Shown here: positions 34,637 to 43,792 of the stretch, piece after piece | Layout of the letters: each line of letters opens with the position of its first letter | Position numbering within the stretch: the first letter of the stretch is position 1 | Assembly: GCF_011300685.1 (NCBI RefSeq) | Contig: NZ_CP049864.1 | Coordinates: 612,885-676,884, forward strand | Reading direction: 5' to 3' | Length of the DNA stretch: 64,000 nucleotides | DNA from: Lysobacter sp. HDW10 | Lineage (GTDB): Bacteria > Pseudomonadota > Gammaproteobacteria > Xanthomonadales > Xanthomonadaceae | Made by a program: the position numbers and the translations under genes | The notes under the pieces: model-generated | Told to the model about the DNA's origin: nothing | Database searches by the model: none | What the model saw: the letters and a program-made list of their open reading frames with translations, nothing else

Positions 34637-35521
34637 ATGAGCCTAAATACCGACCGCAATGTGCGCTGCCTGATTGCACTGGAGCTTTCGCCGGGGACAC
34701 AACCCGAACATGCCGCCCTAAACCGTACGGACGCAGAGACCTTGGCGGGTTTGTTGGCACACGACCTCAGTCTGTTGGTGCCGGACGTTGCGAACTTTGA
34801 TTTGACCTTGGCAGCTGCCCATTTTGATCCGGCGGAAGCAGTGCGCCCGGGCTGGCCTTTGCATCAACGTTTGATCGAACTGTATGCGCGTGCACCCGGG
34901 CAAACTTTGGATGCGCGTGTGATTGCATTGGGTGCGGATGACACCGGTGAAGTGCCCCTACCGCTGCAGTGCGATGTCGATATGCGTGGCGGCGCGTTGC
35001 GCATCATGCCGTTCTTGGTGTCGGCGCGCGTCGGACAAACAGAAGCGCTCGCCAAGCTCGCGGACACACTCGAAAACGAACTGTTGGACCGCGGTATGGC
35101 GCGCGCAGAAACAGCGTTGTTTCTACAGAACGTACTCGGTGCAAAAATCGAACACGTGCGATTTCTGACCTTGAATGATTTGATCGCCATGACGTCTATG
35201 CAGTACGACAATATGGGGCTGACCGCGGTGTGGCCCTTGATTGAGTCGGCATTGTTTGCACCGAACGAAACGACTTGGTTGGATGCAGGCCCCGAGCCGC
35301 TGGTGAAGCTTGAACGCGGTGAGGCGCATATGGCCTTGTTCACGCCTGAGGCGTGGCGCGCGCACTACGGCGATGCGCAAGATGATGAAGCGCGTATTGG
35401 CCGCATGCTGAAATTTTTCGAAGCGCGTCAGCGTCAGATCGCTGCGGTGTTGGAAACACACGGCATTCCTGTCGTGTTTGACTGCTGCGCGGGCCTGACG
35501 GATGCCCGCGCGCAGCTGTGA
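34637..35521 (+). CDS. Protein of unknown function
   Basis: A 294-residue acidic soluble protein with no signal peptide or membrane segment. I do not recognise a family. Visible features: repeated alpha-helical segments rich in Leu/Glu (for example the run around residues 145-180), an MRGGALRIMPFLVSAR strand near 120-135, and a late Cys pair in FDCCAG near residue 283. The ATG at 34637 has purine-rich GAGCGAG upstream. It stands alone, divergent from the thiolase gene and convergent with sodC with only 3 bases between the stops. Intact length and good codon use suggest a real gene. Confidence 0.65.
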   Translation: MSLNTDRNVRCLIALELSPGTQPEHAALNRTDAETLAGLLAHDLSLLVPDVANFDLTLAAAHFDPAEAVRPGWPLHQRLIELYARAPGQTLDARVIALGADDTGEVPLPLQCDVDMRGGALRIMPFLVSARVGQTEALAKLADTLENELLDRGMARAETALFLQNVLGAKIEHVRFLTLNDLIAMTSMQYDNMGLTAVWPLIESALFAPNETTWLDAGPEPLVKLERGEAHMALFTPEAWRAHYGDAQDDEARIGRMLKFFEARQRQIAAVLETHGIPVVFDCCAGLTDARAQL

Positions 35522-35524
35522 GCC

Positions 35525-36073
35525 TTACTTCAGCGTAATCACGCCACAAGCGATGCGATCGCCCGCATTGCCGGAAGGCTGCGATGTGTAGTCATCCGGC
35601 TTGGCATGCACGATCAGTGCGCGGCCGTTGATATCGGTGGCACTGCCATCACCCAATTCGACATTTTCGATATGGAAGCTCACGCGCGCGGTACCGTTGG
35701 CGTCCGATTTGATGTTGTCCATGTCACCGGCATGGTGTGCGTTTGATTCGGCACTGCCATGGGGTTGGCCTGTGGGGTTGAAATGTCCACCGGCGCTGGT
35801 GGCATCGGCTGCACTGCAATCCCCTTTTTCATGCACATGAAAACCGAATGACTGGTTCGGTGTTAGACCCGTGAGCGTACCCATCACGTGCACACCCTTC
35901 CCCATCGTCATCATTTCCAAGGTGCCTGCGACTTGGCTGCCGGATTTTGCCGCCATCACCGCGCTTGCTGCCTTGTCTGCGCTTTCTTGCTGGGTGGCGC
36001 TGCCTTCTTCACGCGGGCTGGCGCATGCCGCCAACGCAAACACGGCCACACTCAAGATCAATCCATTTTTCAT
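35525..36073 (-). CDS. sodC: Periplasmic Cu/Zn superoxide dismutase (lipoprotein)
   Basis: A 182-residue SodC. The signal peptide ends in an Ala-Ala-Cys lipobox (about residue 17), so it is probably lipid-anchored in the envelope. Metal ligands are present: HVHEKGDC (about 79-86), GGHFNP, HHAGDM and a late conserved His in ALIVHAKPDD, with the stabilising Cys pair (DC and IACG). It dismutates superoxide outside the cytoplasm. It lies 51 bases downstream of ntrC on the same strand. Confidence 0.95.
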   Translation of the reverse strand: MKNGLILSVAVFALAACASPREEGSATQQESADKAASAVMAAKSGSQVAGTLEMMTMGKGVHVMGTLTGLTPNQSFGFHVHEKGDCSAADATSAGGHFNPTGQPHGSAESNAHHAGDMDNIKSDANGTARVSFHIENVELGDGSATDINGRALIVHAKPDDYTSQPSGNAGDRIACGVITLK

Positions 36074-36124
36074 CGTTCTTGACTCCTCATTTCGAATAGT
36101 GATTCAAACATTTCCGGTGTGCAC

Positions 36125-37531
36125 TTAGTCTGACGACGTCTTATCGCGCGATGAGCCGAGCTTGCGCGTGAGCGTGTTGCGGCCAACGCCTAAACGCTGG
36201 GCCGCGTCGCCGCGGTGCCCGCGCGTCACTTTCAAGGCTTCACGCATGAGGATGTCATCCATGCGCGCTTTGGCGTGGGTATAGGGCGCAGATGCGCCGC
36301 TGGCTAAGGCGTCTGCTGCCCATTCACTCAGTGCGCTTTCCCAAGCACTGTCGGCCGCTTCGCGCGGGCCCTGCATGACGGCCTCCACTTCACGCGCACC
36401 GATTTTTTCAGCTGCGGACAACGCGGTGACGCGCCAACAGAGATTCTCCAGCTCGCGCACATTGCCTGGCCAGTCGTATGCCCGCAGCAGTTTGAGCGCG
36501 CCGCGATCAAAATGCTTCTTGCGTACACCCATCTTGTGCGCGCAGGCGGCCAAGAATGCATTTGCTAAGTCGGGCAGGTCTTCTTTGCGCGCGCGCAATG
36601 GCGGCACAACGACGCGGATGACATCCAAGCGATGCAACAGATCCGCGCGAAATCTGCCTTCACTGACCAAACGCTCCAAAGGTTGGTGGGTGGCAGCAAT
36701 GATGCGCACGTCTACACCGATCAACTCTCGACCACCGACACGAAAGAACTCACCTTCTGCCAACACGCGTAACAAGCGTGTTTGCAAAGCCGCCGGCATA
36801 TCGCCGATTTCATCTAAAAACAGTGTGCCGCCGTTTGCCTGTTCAAAACGGCCCAGATGTCGCTTCTGCGCGCCCGTGAACGCGCCCGCTTCGTGACCAA
36901 AGAGTTCTGACTCCAGCAACTCCGTGGGAATGGCCGCCGTGTTGAGCGCAATAAAAGGTGCCGCCGCACGTCGCGATTCCAGATGCAGCGCGCGCGCAAT
37001 GAGTTCTTTGCCGGTACCCGTTTCTCCGGTGATCAGCACGCTCATCGGCGTTTGTGCCGCACGCCCCAAGGTGCGGAACAAGGCTTGCATCGACGGTGCT
37101 TGTCCGATCAGCTGCGGAATTTCCAGCGCAGGTGGCGTGTCGATCACTGGCGCTTGATCGATGGTGCCGAAGGCACGCGCAACGACTTGCACGGCGTCGT
37201 CGAGATCAAACGGTTTCGAAATGAAATCGTAAGCGCCATTGCGAAACGCGCTGGCGGTGGATTTGACGTCGGTGAACGCGCTCACGACGATCACGGGTGT
37301 ATCTGTGTGTGTCGCCTTGAATCGTGCAAGAAAGCTCAGGCCATCTTCGCCGGGCATGCGGACATCGGTTAACAACACGCGGGGTGCGCGCCCTGACGCA
37401 AGTGCCTCTTCAACTGCGGCGATGTGTGCGAATGACGCCACCGCGTAGCCGGCATCGGAGAGCGCAGTCGATAGCACGAAGCGAACGGCCGGATCGTCGT
37501 CGACGACCCAAATGGAAGATTCATTCGTCAT
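36125..37531 (-). CDS. ntrC: NtrC, nitrogen regulation response regulator
   Basis: A 468-residue sigma-54 activator in three parts: receiver domain (residues 1-120, phospho-acceptor Asp in LLTDVRMPG about residue 53), AAA+ domain (about 140-380) with Walker A GETGTGKE, the sigma-54-contacting GAFTGA and Walker B LFLDEIGD, and a C-terminal Fis-type helix-turn-helix (GDAAQRLGVGRNTLTRKL). It activates nitrogen genes such as glnA when phosphorylated by NtrB. ATG 37531 (or 37537) overlaps the ntrB stop by 11-17 bases. Confidence 0.93.
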   Translation of the reverse strand: MTNESSIWVVDDDPAVRFVLSTALSDAGYAVASFAHIAAVEEALASGRAPRVLLTDVRMPGEDGLSFLARFKATHTDTPVIVVSAFTDVKSTASAFRNGAYDFISKPFDLDDAVQVVARAFGTIDQAPVIDTPPALEIPQLIGQAPSMQALFRTLGRAAQTPMSVLITGETGTGKELIARALHLESRRAAAPFIALNTAAIPTELLESELFGHEAGAFTGAQKRHLGRFEQANGGTLFLDEIGDMPAALQTRLLRVLAEGEFFRVGGRELIGVDVRIIAATHQPLERLVSEGRFRADLLHRLDVIRVVVPPLRARKEDLPDLANAFLAACAHKMGVRKKHFDRGALKLLRAYDWPGNVRELENLCWRVTALSAAEKIGAREVEAVMQGPREAADSAWESALSEWAADALASGASAPYTHAKARMDDILMREALKVTRGHRGDAAQRLGVGRNTLTRKLGSSRDKTSSD

Positions 37532-38555
37532 CGCCATCACTCGGGGCATACGGCAGGGTGAGCGTAAACACGGTGTGGCCAGGTCGTGATTTGTAACTGA
37601 CAGTGCCACGATGTTCACGCGCCACTTGTTGCGCCAGTGCAAGCCCGAGTCCACTGCCCTCGGCGCGCCCGGTGACCAGCGGTAAAAACACTTGTTCGGC
37701 GAGCGACTCAGGCACGCCTGTGCCGTCGTCAACGATGTCGAGTCTGAGGCACAAAGCGTGTTGTACATCGGCGATGCGCGTGCCGTGCTCTGCGCGCGTG
37801 CGCAAAATCACTTGGCTCGAGCCTGCTTCAATTGCATTGCGCACCAAATTCCAAACCGCTTGGGTCAGCCGATCGGCGTCGCCTTCAATGTCGGGCAGAC
37901 TCGGATCGAAATCACGATTGATCTTGACCGCCCAGCCTGCGTCGGTTTCGGCGAGGCGCTGAACGCGATCCAATATGGCGTGCATGTTGAGCGCACTGTG
38001 CGGCGTTTCGGCATGCGGCGAAATGAGTCGATCCAACATGTGTGTAAGGCGATCCACTTCGGATTGAATCAATCGCAACAAGGTGTCGTCTTGGACTTCG
38101 TCACGTCGGCGCTCGAGCAACTGAGTGGCCCCACGAATGCCCGCCAAAGGATTGCGCAGTTCGTGTGCGAGTCCTTTCATCGCTGCAGCGATCGCAGCGG
38201 ACAGCGCTTCGCTACTGGTTGCGGTGGAGAACTCATCCACCGGATGCGCTTCCACGACAAAGCCATCCTGCGTGTGGGCGATCAGCACGTCGGCGAATCG
38301 CGTCAGCGGCAGACCCGGCATGGCAAAGGCGACACGGTGTAATTTGACGGGCGGCGATTCGGCTTTGAACTCGACCAAGGTGTCGGTCAAGCGACGGTCT
38401 TGCATTTCCAGCGCGCGGACCGGCTGATTGAGCAAGCGGCGTTGGCCGACTTGGAGCCAGCGCGCGAACGCAGGGTTCGCGTGCTGGATGATGCCCGCCG
38501 CGTCACAGCACAGGACCGGTGTTTGCAGAGCATCGATGTGTGCGCCGATAGCCAT
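37521..38555 (-). CDS. ntrB: NtrB, nitrogen regulation sensor histidine kinase/phosphatase
   Basis: A 344-residue soluble kinase without membrane segments: a PAS-like N-terminal part (about 1-110), the H-box LAHELRNPLAG (His about residue 122), N-box LVRNAIEA, and G boxes DDGTGVPE and GSGLGLAL. NtrB phosphorylates or dephosphorylates NtrC in response to PII. ATGs at 38555 and 38579 are both possible; the first is chosen because conserved NtrB sequence begins there. It forms a two-gene unit with ntrC. glnA, its usual partner, lies about 3 kb away beyond the copper genes. Confidence 0.92.
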   Translation of the reverse strand: MAIGAHIDALQTPVLCCDAAGIIQHANPAFARWLQVGQRRLLNQPVRALEMQDRRLTDTLVEFKAESPPVKLHRVAFAMPGLPLTRFADVLIAHTQDGFVVEAHPVDEFSTATSSEALSAAIAAAMKGLAHELRNPLAGIRGATQLLERRRDEVQDDTLLRLIQSEVDRLTHMLDRLISPHAETPHSALNMHAILDRVQRLAETDAGWAVKINRDFDPSLPDIEGDADRLTQAVWNLVRNAIEAGSSQVILRTRAEHGTRIADVQHALCLRLDIVDDGTGVPESLAEQVFLPLVTGRAEGSGLGLALAQQVAREHRGTVSYKSRPGHTVFTLTLPYAPSDGDDE

Positions 38556-38615
38556 TGCACCATTATGGGGCAAATGCAACGCATCGGCCCCCTATGACGC
38601 ACGGCGCAACGGGTG

Positions 38616-40694
38616 CTAGCGCCAGGTCAACTTCAACCACAGCGTCCGACCGGGTTCATTGATGCGGATGGGATTCGCCGGATAGCCGAAATCGACGCTC
38701 CCTGTGCGGTTCAGATGCTCGCTGTAGAGACGGTTGAACACATTGTCGACACCGGCACTCAACAGCCACTGCTTGTTGAGGTGCCAGCTCGTATTGATGG
38801 CCCACGTACTGAAACCGCGGCTGCCTTCAAGATCACGCCCCACGACGTTGCCCTGGCCAGGCGCAATACGGTGTTGCCCGCGAACACCGCGGCCCAAGAT
38901 GGATGCACTCCACTTTTGGGTTTCGTAGGCAATGGACCCGCGCGCCTCCATGGGCGTGATCTGACCCAAGGGTCGACCTTGGCTGCGATTCTCACCCCAG
39001 GCGTAGGCCACGCTGCCTTCCGTTTTCCAGTGACCTGCGAAACGCCAACTGCCACCCGCTTCAAAGCCGCGGATGCGTGCGTCGATATTGTCTGCGCGCG
39101 CGCCAATCATCATGCCCATCTGCAGATTGGTGAATTGAATGTAGTCGTGCACGCGACCGAGATAGCCATTCGCCCAGAGTTGCAACGCAGGTGTGCGATA
39201 CGCCACCCCGAAATCCCATTGCGTGGTGCGTTCGGGTTTGAGTGCGGTAAATGCATTGACACTTCCGACCGGCCCGACGCTCGCGGAAAAGAATTCCCAA
39301 TAGTCCGGCATGCGTTCCACATGGCCGAGACCGGCGTAGACCGCCAAGCGTGGCGACAGATTGTGCTCAAAGCGAAGGAAGCCACTTTGCAAGTCGGCAG
39401 TGCGCGTTTGATTGAAACTTGGATTTGCGCGCGGCATCATGCCGTCGGTTTTTGCACGCAGATCGTGCACACGTGCAGTATCCGTGCGTGCACCGAAGGC
39501 GAGTTGCGAGCGCCCGGTGAACTTCCACATCCCTTCGACGAATACGCCTGTGTTGTCTATGCGCGCATCTTCGACCCACGGCAGATGTTCGGGGGCAATC
39601 GCCGCGCTGCCGGAGCGGTTGCGATGTTGACTCCGACTGAAGTCGGCGCCGGTCACGAGTTCGACTTGGCCTAGCGCCCAAGTGAGCGCAGCGCGGCCCC
39701 CGAGTGTGGTGCGGTCGACATTGGCGAACATAGGCATCGCCATCATGCTCTGCGGATGGGGTGTGCGCAGACTGTAGTTGTCCATGACGTGATCGGCGCG
39801 GTTGTAATACAGCGTTGCTTCATAGCCGTTCAATCGGCCGACGAGATGCTGCGTGCGTGCTTGCACAGAGACGTGCTCACGTTTGAACTGGCGACCGTCC
39901 ATGCCGCGTCCTGCGTACTTGGCTTCACCATCTCCCGTGCCGACATTGAGTTGAATCACCGTGTCATCGTTCGGTGTGTAGCCAAGACTGACATCGGCAT
40001 TCCACTTCTTCCAAGCAGATGGCACAGCAACGCCATTGCCATCTTCGTAGTCATTGGATTCGGCTTGATTCAGTGTTGTGCGTACAAACGCGGTGGGCGT
40101 GCCAAAGCGAAGATCGACCGCTGCATCGCGACGATCAAACGCGCCGACCATCAGATGGCCGTTGCCTTCGAAACCGCCCTCCGTCATGCGTTGGCCAAGG
40201 CGATCGAAGCGAATGGTGCCCGCTGATGCGCCTGGCCCCCACTGCACCGTTTGCGGCCCCTTCACCACGATCAGCCGGTCGAAGTTCTCCGGCGAGACGT
40301 AGGACAGCGGATTGTCCATGCGCGCAGGACAGCCGCCCGGCATGTTGCCTTCGTTCGTCAAAATGTTGAGCCGTGAGCCGTGCATGCCGCGAAGCACGGG
40401 GTCACCATTGGTGCCGCCATTGCGAATGGCATTGAAACCCGGCACGGTTTTCAGATAGTCCGCACCATCGCTGGCGGGCATGGGTTGCCGGGGCAGTTTC
40501 GTTTCTACTTCAAACACAAGCGGCGAAACGGGTGTCGCGGTCACCACGACGTGCTCGAAGTAAGTGTGTTGGTCTTGCGTTTGTGCGTTGTCGTTCGTTT
40601 TTTCTTGCGCAGCCGCAGAGGTGGCGTAGAGGGCGCAAGCGACAGCCATAGCCAAGCAGGCGCGTGCAGACGCGACCCTTTTATAAGCGTTCAT
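38616..40694 (-). CDS. TonB-dependent copper receptor
   Basis: A 692-residue outer-membrane receptor. A signal peptide runs to about residue 28 (Ser-Ala-Ala-Ala-Gln). The plug domain holds a TonB-box-like VVVTATPV segment and the copper-receptor landmark NEGNMPGGCPARMDNPLSY (about 125-143), shared with NosA/OprC-type proteins; the Met/Cys-rich block fits copper binding. A 22-strand barrel with a C-terminal Arg/aromatic end (LTWR) follows. It probably imports copper or a copper-carrier complex. A DUF2946 gene sits just upstream on the same strand. Confidence 0.88.
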   Translation of the reverse strand: MNAYKRVASARACLAMAVACALYATSAAAQEKTNDNAQTQDQHTYFEHVVVTATPVSPLVFEVETKLPRQPMPASDGADYLKTVPGFNAIRNGGTNGDPVLRGMHGSRLNILTNEGNMPGGCPARMDNPLSYVSPENFDRLIVVKGPQTVQWGPGASAGTIRFDRLGQRMTEGGFEGNGHLMVGAFDRRDAAVDLRFGTPTAFVRTTLNQAESNDYEDGNGVAVPSAWKKWNADVSLGYTPNDDTVIQLNVGTGDGEAKYAGRGMDGRQFKREHVSVQARTQHLVGRLNGYEATLYYNRADHVMDNYSLRTPHPQSMMAMPMFANVDRTTLGGRAALTWALGQVELVTGADFSRSQHRNRSGSAAIAPEHLPWVEDARIDNTGVFVEGMWKFTGRSQLAFGARTDTARVHDLRAKTDGMMPRANPSFNQTRTADLQSGFLRFEHNLSPRLAVYAGLGHVERMPDYWEFFSASVGPVGSVNAFTALKPERTTQWDFGVAYRTPALQLWANGYLGRVHDYIQFTNLQMGMMIGARADNIDARIRGFEAGGSWRFAGHWKTEGSVAYAWGENRSQGRPLGQITPMEARGSIAYETQKWSASILGRGVRGQHRIAPGQGNVVGRDLEGSRGFSTWAINTSWHLNKQWLLSAGVDNVFNRLYSEHLNRTGSVDFGYPANPIRINEPGRTLWLKLTWR

Positions 40695-40716
40695 GTGTAC
40701 TCCAAATTCGTTGACG

Positions 40717-40732
40717 GCAGGCCGTGGCCTGC
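40717..40732 (-). promoter_or_regulatory. GC-rich inverted repeat between DUF2946 and the copper receptor
   Basis: A 7-bp inverted repeat (40717-40723 with 40726-40732) around two bases lies 15 bases after the DUF2946 stop and 22 bases before the receptor ATG. It may be an operator or attenuate reading from the upstream gene; no U run follows, so it is not a clear terminator. Confidence 0.35.
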
Positions 40733-40747
40733 AACGTGAGTCAGGAA

Positions 40748-41137
40748 TCAGGCGTACAGCGGTGGGCCTCGCGCACCCAGCGTGTTTGTGCAAGCGATCG
40801 AATAGGCAACACGTTGCGGCCGTGGCAACAGCACGCGCGCGACCGTTGCGGTCGCCACAATCAAGATGGCAATGGCAAGCAGCGCGGTACCGTTTAGCAA
40901 GGCGCAATAGCCACACGTCTCTGCGTGTTTGCTTGCAGGTGTTGCCGCCTTGTCATGAATGCTCATCGGCAGACTGATGTACTGCATGCCGACTTTTGTG
41001 CACATCGCTTCCACGATCGTGCCGATCGGATTGGACGGCTCCGCCAACATCCGACTCACGCCCGGTGCAAAGGCCATCAGCAGCGCTGCAAACAACGCGA
41101 GTTGGGTCAGCAGAGGATGGCGACGAGGGACGTTCAT
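40748..41137 (-). CDS. DUF2946 family membrane protein
   Basis: A 129-residue protein with two hydrophobic segments (about 12-30 and 82-100), a periplasmic HAETCGYC block (about 70-77) and a C-terminal Arg-Gly-Pro-Pro motif, the DUF2946 pattern. Cys/His pairs in this family and its frequent linkage to TonB-dependent copper receptors suggest a role in copper handling, but the function is not established. The ATG at 41137 is used because an upstream TTG adds only three residues. It is the probable first gene of a two-gene copper unit. Confidence 0.8.
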   Translation of the reverse strand: MNVPRRHPLLTQLALFAALLMAFAPGVSRMLAEPSNPIGTIVEAMCTKVGMQYISLPMSIHDKAATPASKHAETCGYCALLNGTALLAIAILIVATATVARVLLPRPQRVAYSIACTNTLGARGPPLYA

Positions 41138-41158
41138 TCCGCGCAAATTCTACGCTTT

Positions 41159-41647
41159 TTATTGCTTGGCGATGACCGACCAAGTGAACTTGAAGCGCGA
41201 CACTTCGGTGCCATCCGGCATCACGCCGACGCTTTCAAGATCGACCAACACCGGCGCACCGGTTTGAACAGCTTCTTCGACCGCGGCGGTGATTTTCGCA
41301 CCCTCAGTGCAGGTAAAGGCTGCAATGTCGATCGCGCGCTTTCCGAAGTCGGCACTGAGGTGCTTGACCAGCATGCCGGTCTTTAATGGCAATGCATCCA
41401 GCTCTGCCAAGAGCATGGCGCCGGTGGAGAGTTCTGCCGCCATGCTTTGCGCTGCAAAGTACGTGGATTTGAACGGGTTCGTGCTGCGCCAGCCATGCGG
41501 CACGGTGACCGTGCACTGCTGCGCATCGAGCCGCGTGATACGCAGGCCAGCAAAAAAGGCCAAGGGCATTTTGTAACTGAAAAAGAGGCCGACTTTCCAG
41601 CGGCTTGTCATGCGTGCGCGAAACACGCTCGGGTCTTTTTTCTTCAT
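41159..41647 (-). CDS. DUF4442 hotdog-fold protein
   Basis: A 162-residue protein resembling the DUF4442 group of acyl-CoA thioesterase-like hotdog proteins: FFAGLRITRLDAQQCTV-type first strand, GWRSTNPFKSTYFAAQSMAAEL active helix region (about 55-76) and EGAKITAAVEEAV helix near 125-137. No catalytic residue can be fixed and the substrate is unknown. It lies between DUF2946 and glnA, ending 21 bases from the DUF2946 start; the glnA terminator at 41665-41689 separates it from glnA. Confidence 0.75.
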   Translation of the reverse strand: MKKKDPSVFRARMTSRWKVGLFFSYKMPLAFFAGLRITRLDAQQCTVTVPHGWRSTNPFKSTYFAAQSMAAELSTGAMLLAELDALPLKTGMLVKHLSADFGKRAIDIAAFTCTEGAKITAAVEEAVQTGAPVLVDLESVGVMPDGTEVSRFKFTWSVIAKQ

Positions 41648-41664
41648 CAAACAAGCATAACGAA

Positions 41665-41689
41665 AGACCCCCGCAGTGCGCGGGGGTCT
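41665..41689 (-). terminator. Terminator downstream of glnA
   Basis: A perfect 10-bp stem (41665-41674 with 41680-41689) with a 5-base loop, 18 bases after the glnA stop in the minus direction. The minus-strand 3' side is followed by TTTCGTT, a weak U tract. Confidence 0.7.
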
Positions 41690-41706
41690 GTCCATTCGAA
41701 ACAGGA

Positions 41707-43116
41707 TCAGATCGTGTAGTACATCTGATACTCGAGCGGGTGCGTCGCAGCGCGAAACGCTGTGACTTCCTTGTGCTTCATACCGATATAGGCATCGATG
41801 AAATCGTCGGTAAACACACCGCCGGCTTTGAGGAAGTCGCGATCTTTATCCAGCGCTTCCAAGGCTTGGTCGAGTGAATGACACACGGTCGGAATGTTCT
41901 TTTCTTCTTCCGGGGGCAAGTCGTACAAATCTTTGTCACTCGGGCTACCCGGATCGATTTGGTTCTTGATGCCGTCGAGACCCGCCATCATCAAGGCGGC
42001 AAAGATGAGGTAGCCGGAGTTCATCGGATCCGGGAAACGAATTTCGATGCGACGTGCTTTCGGATTCGCGACGTGCGGAATACGACAGGAAGCGGAGCGG
42101 TTCGAAGCCGAGTAGGCCAACATGACCGGTGCTTCATAGCCCGGCACCAAACGCTTGTACGAGTTGGTGGTGCTGTTGGTGAATGCATTGATGGCGCGCG
42201 CGTGTTTGAAGATGCCGCCGATGTACCACAAGGCCATTTGTGACAGACCGCCGTAGCCGTCACCCGAGAACAAGTTTTGACCGCCTTTGGCCAAAGACAT
42301 ATGCACGTGCATGCCGCTGCCGTTGTCGCCGACGATGGGCTTCGGCATGAAGGTCACGGTCTTGCCTTCGCGATGTGCGACTTGCTTGATGATGTATTTC
42401 ATCGTCAACAAATCGTCTGACTTCTTCACCAAGGTATCGAAGCGCGTGCCGATTTCGCATTGGCCGGCGTTTGCGACTTCGTGGTGATGCACTTCGACTT
42501 CGATGCCGGCATCGGTCAAGGTTTTGCACATTTCAGCGCGGATGTCGTGCAAAGAATCGAGCGGTGCGACCGGGAAATAGCCGCCCTTCACCATCGGACG
42601 GTAGCCGTGGTTGCGACCGTCGTAGTCGCGGCCTGAGTTCCAATGCGCTTCTTCGGAATCCACTTGGAAGAAGGTGTGACCCATCTCGTTGGCGAATCGT
42701 ACGGAATCGAAAATGAAGAATTCCGGCTCCGGGCCGAAGAACGCTTGGTCTGCGATGCCGCTTGCCTTCAAGTAGGCTTCCGCACGACGCGCGACACCGC
42801 GCGGATCGCGCGAGTAGGCCTGCATGGTTGCGGGGTCAAGAATGTCGCAGGTCAAAATCAACGTCGGGTGCATCGTGAACGGGTCGATCACCGCGGTCGA
42901 TGCGTCCGGCAACAAGACCATGTCGGAATTTTGGATGCCGCGCCAACCGGTGATCGAGCTGCCGTCAAACATGCGGCCGTCTTCGAACAGGCTTTCGTCG
43001 ATGATGTTGGCTGGGAAGGTGACGTGGTGCTGCACGCCACGCATGTCCGCGAAACGCAGATCAACGAATTCGATGGCGTGGTCTTTGACGAGTTTCAGGA
43101 CATTTTCGATGGACAT
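41707..43116 (-). CDS. glnA: Glutamine synthetase type I
   Basis: A 469-residue GSI-beta enzyme, the exact length of the enteric protein, making glutamine from glutamate, ammonia and ATP in a dodecamer. The metal and ATP blocks include [21 protein letters not shown] and [22 protein letters not shown] sequence. The adenylylation Tyr is in [10 protein letters not shown] (about residue 398), so it should be controlled by GlnE. The upstream region carries a sigma-54 promoter and an NtrC-type palindrome, indicating nitrogen-limitation control by the ntrBC genes nearby. Confidence 0.97.
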   Translation of the reverse strand: MSIENVLKLVKDHAIEFVDLRFADMRGVQHHVTFPANIIDESLFEDGRMFDGSSITGWRGIQNSDMVLLPDASTAVIDPFTMHPTLILTCDILDPATMQAYSRDPRGVARRAEAYLKASGIADQAFFGPEPEFFIFDSVRFANEMGHTFFQVDSEEAHWNSGRDYDGRNHGYRPMVKGGYFPVAPLDSLHDIRAEMCKTLTDAGIEVEVHHHEVANAGQCEIGTRFDTLVKKSDDLLTMKYIIKQVAHREGKTVTFMPKPIVGDNGSGMHVHMSLAKGGQNLFSGDGYGGLSQMALWYIGGIFKHARAINAFTNSTTNSYKRLVPGYEAPVMLAYSASNRSASCRIPHVANPKARRIEIRFPDPMNSGYLIFAALMMAGLDGIKNQIDPGSPSDKDLYDLPPEEEKNIPTVCHSLDQALEALDKDRDFLKAGGVFTDDFIDAYIGMKHKEVTAFRAATHPLEYQMYYTI

Positions 43117-43148
43117 GGTCGGCTCTGGCGGAAGGATGCTTTGTTTAA

Positions 43149-43165
43149 AGCAATCCGCGTGCCAA
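43149..43165 (-). promoter_or_regulatory. Sigma-54 promoter of glnA
   Basis: On the minus strand: TTGGCACGCGGATTGCT. It carries the invariant GG (43162-43163) and GC (43150-43151) of -24/-12 promoters with correct spacing. It lies about 33 bases before the glnA ATG. Confidence 0.85.
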
Positions 43166-43246
43166 CTATTCTTCAAGCCTAAGTCATTGATTCAATGATC
43201 AATTACGCGATTGCGCCGGCAAGATTGCACCATCTAGGACTGACAT

Positions 43247-43263
43247 TGCACTTAGTTGGTGCA
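43247..43263. promoter_or_regulatory. NtrC-type enhancer upstream of glnA
   Basis: A 17-bp palindrome TGCACTTAGTTGGTGCA matches the NtrC consensus (TGCAC, seven bases, GTGCA). It lies about 110 bases upstream of the expected glnA start. A related half-site TGCACC occurs at 43226-43231, 16 bases before it. Confidence 0.78.
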
Positions 43264-43282
43264 AATCTAGCGCGCTTTGGTT

Positions 43283-43792
43283 TCAGCCGACGGATGCCTT
43301 TGGCGCCGCGTATCGCATCGCGACATCGCAGCGTTCGTAGCGCGTGCCAAAGCGTTTGCCGATCTCTGCGTCGTGGGTGAATCCCAGCTTTTCATACAAA
43401 TGAATCGCCGCCGCACACTTTCGGTTGGTGAGCAGGTACAGCGGGTCGGCACCCAGCTCCAACGCACGGGCAATGACGTGCGACAGCAAGAACTCACCCG
43501 CTTTGAGACCACGCACCGACGCACGCACGCCCATCTTGGTGAGCTCGATGCTGTGTTCGCCGGTCCGCTGCAGTGCACATGCGCCGACGATGCCCATGCC
43601 GTCCATCTCTGCAAAGAGGATGTCGCCGCCCGCATCGATGATGCGGGCGCGCGGATTTTCCAAAACATCCCGATCGGTGTCTTCGAGCTTGAACATCGAC
43701 GTGATCCATTCCGCATTGATGTCATGGAAGTCCTGGGCCAAATCGTCCGAGAACTGTCGCAACTTCAATCCTGAAGGGATTACGTCTGTCAT
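43283..43792 (-). CDS. GNAT family N-acetyltransferase
   Basis: A 169-residue GNAT protein: GIVGACALQ strand near 65-73, the acetyl-CoA loop region RGLKAGEFLL (about 93-102) and the C-terminal AAIHLYEKLGFTH block (about 129-141). The substrate is unknown. Its start overlaps the RND pump stop (ATGA, 43789-43792), so it is translated with the efflux genes; a link to drug modification is possible but unproven. Confidence 0.8.
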   Translation of the reverse strand: MTDVIPSGLKLRQFSDDLAQDFHDINAEWITSMFKLEDTDRDVLENPRARIIDAGGDILFAEMDGMGIVGACALQRTGEHSIELTKMGVRASVRGLKAGEFLLSHVIARALELGADPLYLLTNRKCAAAIHLYEKLGFTHDAEIGKRFGTRYERCDVAMRYAAPKASVG

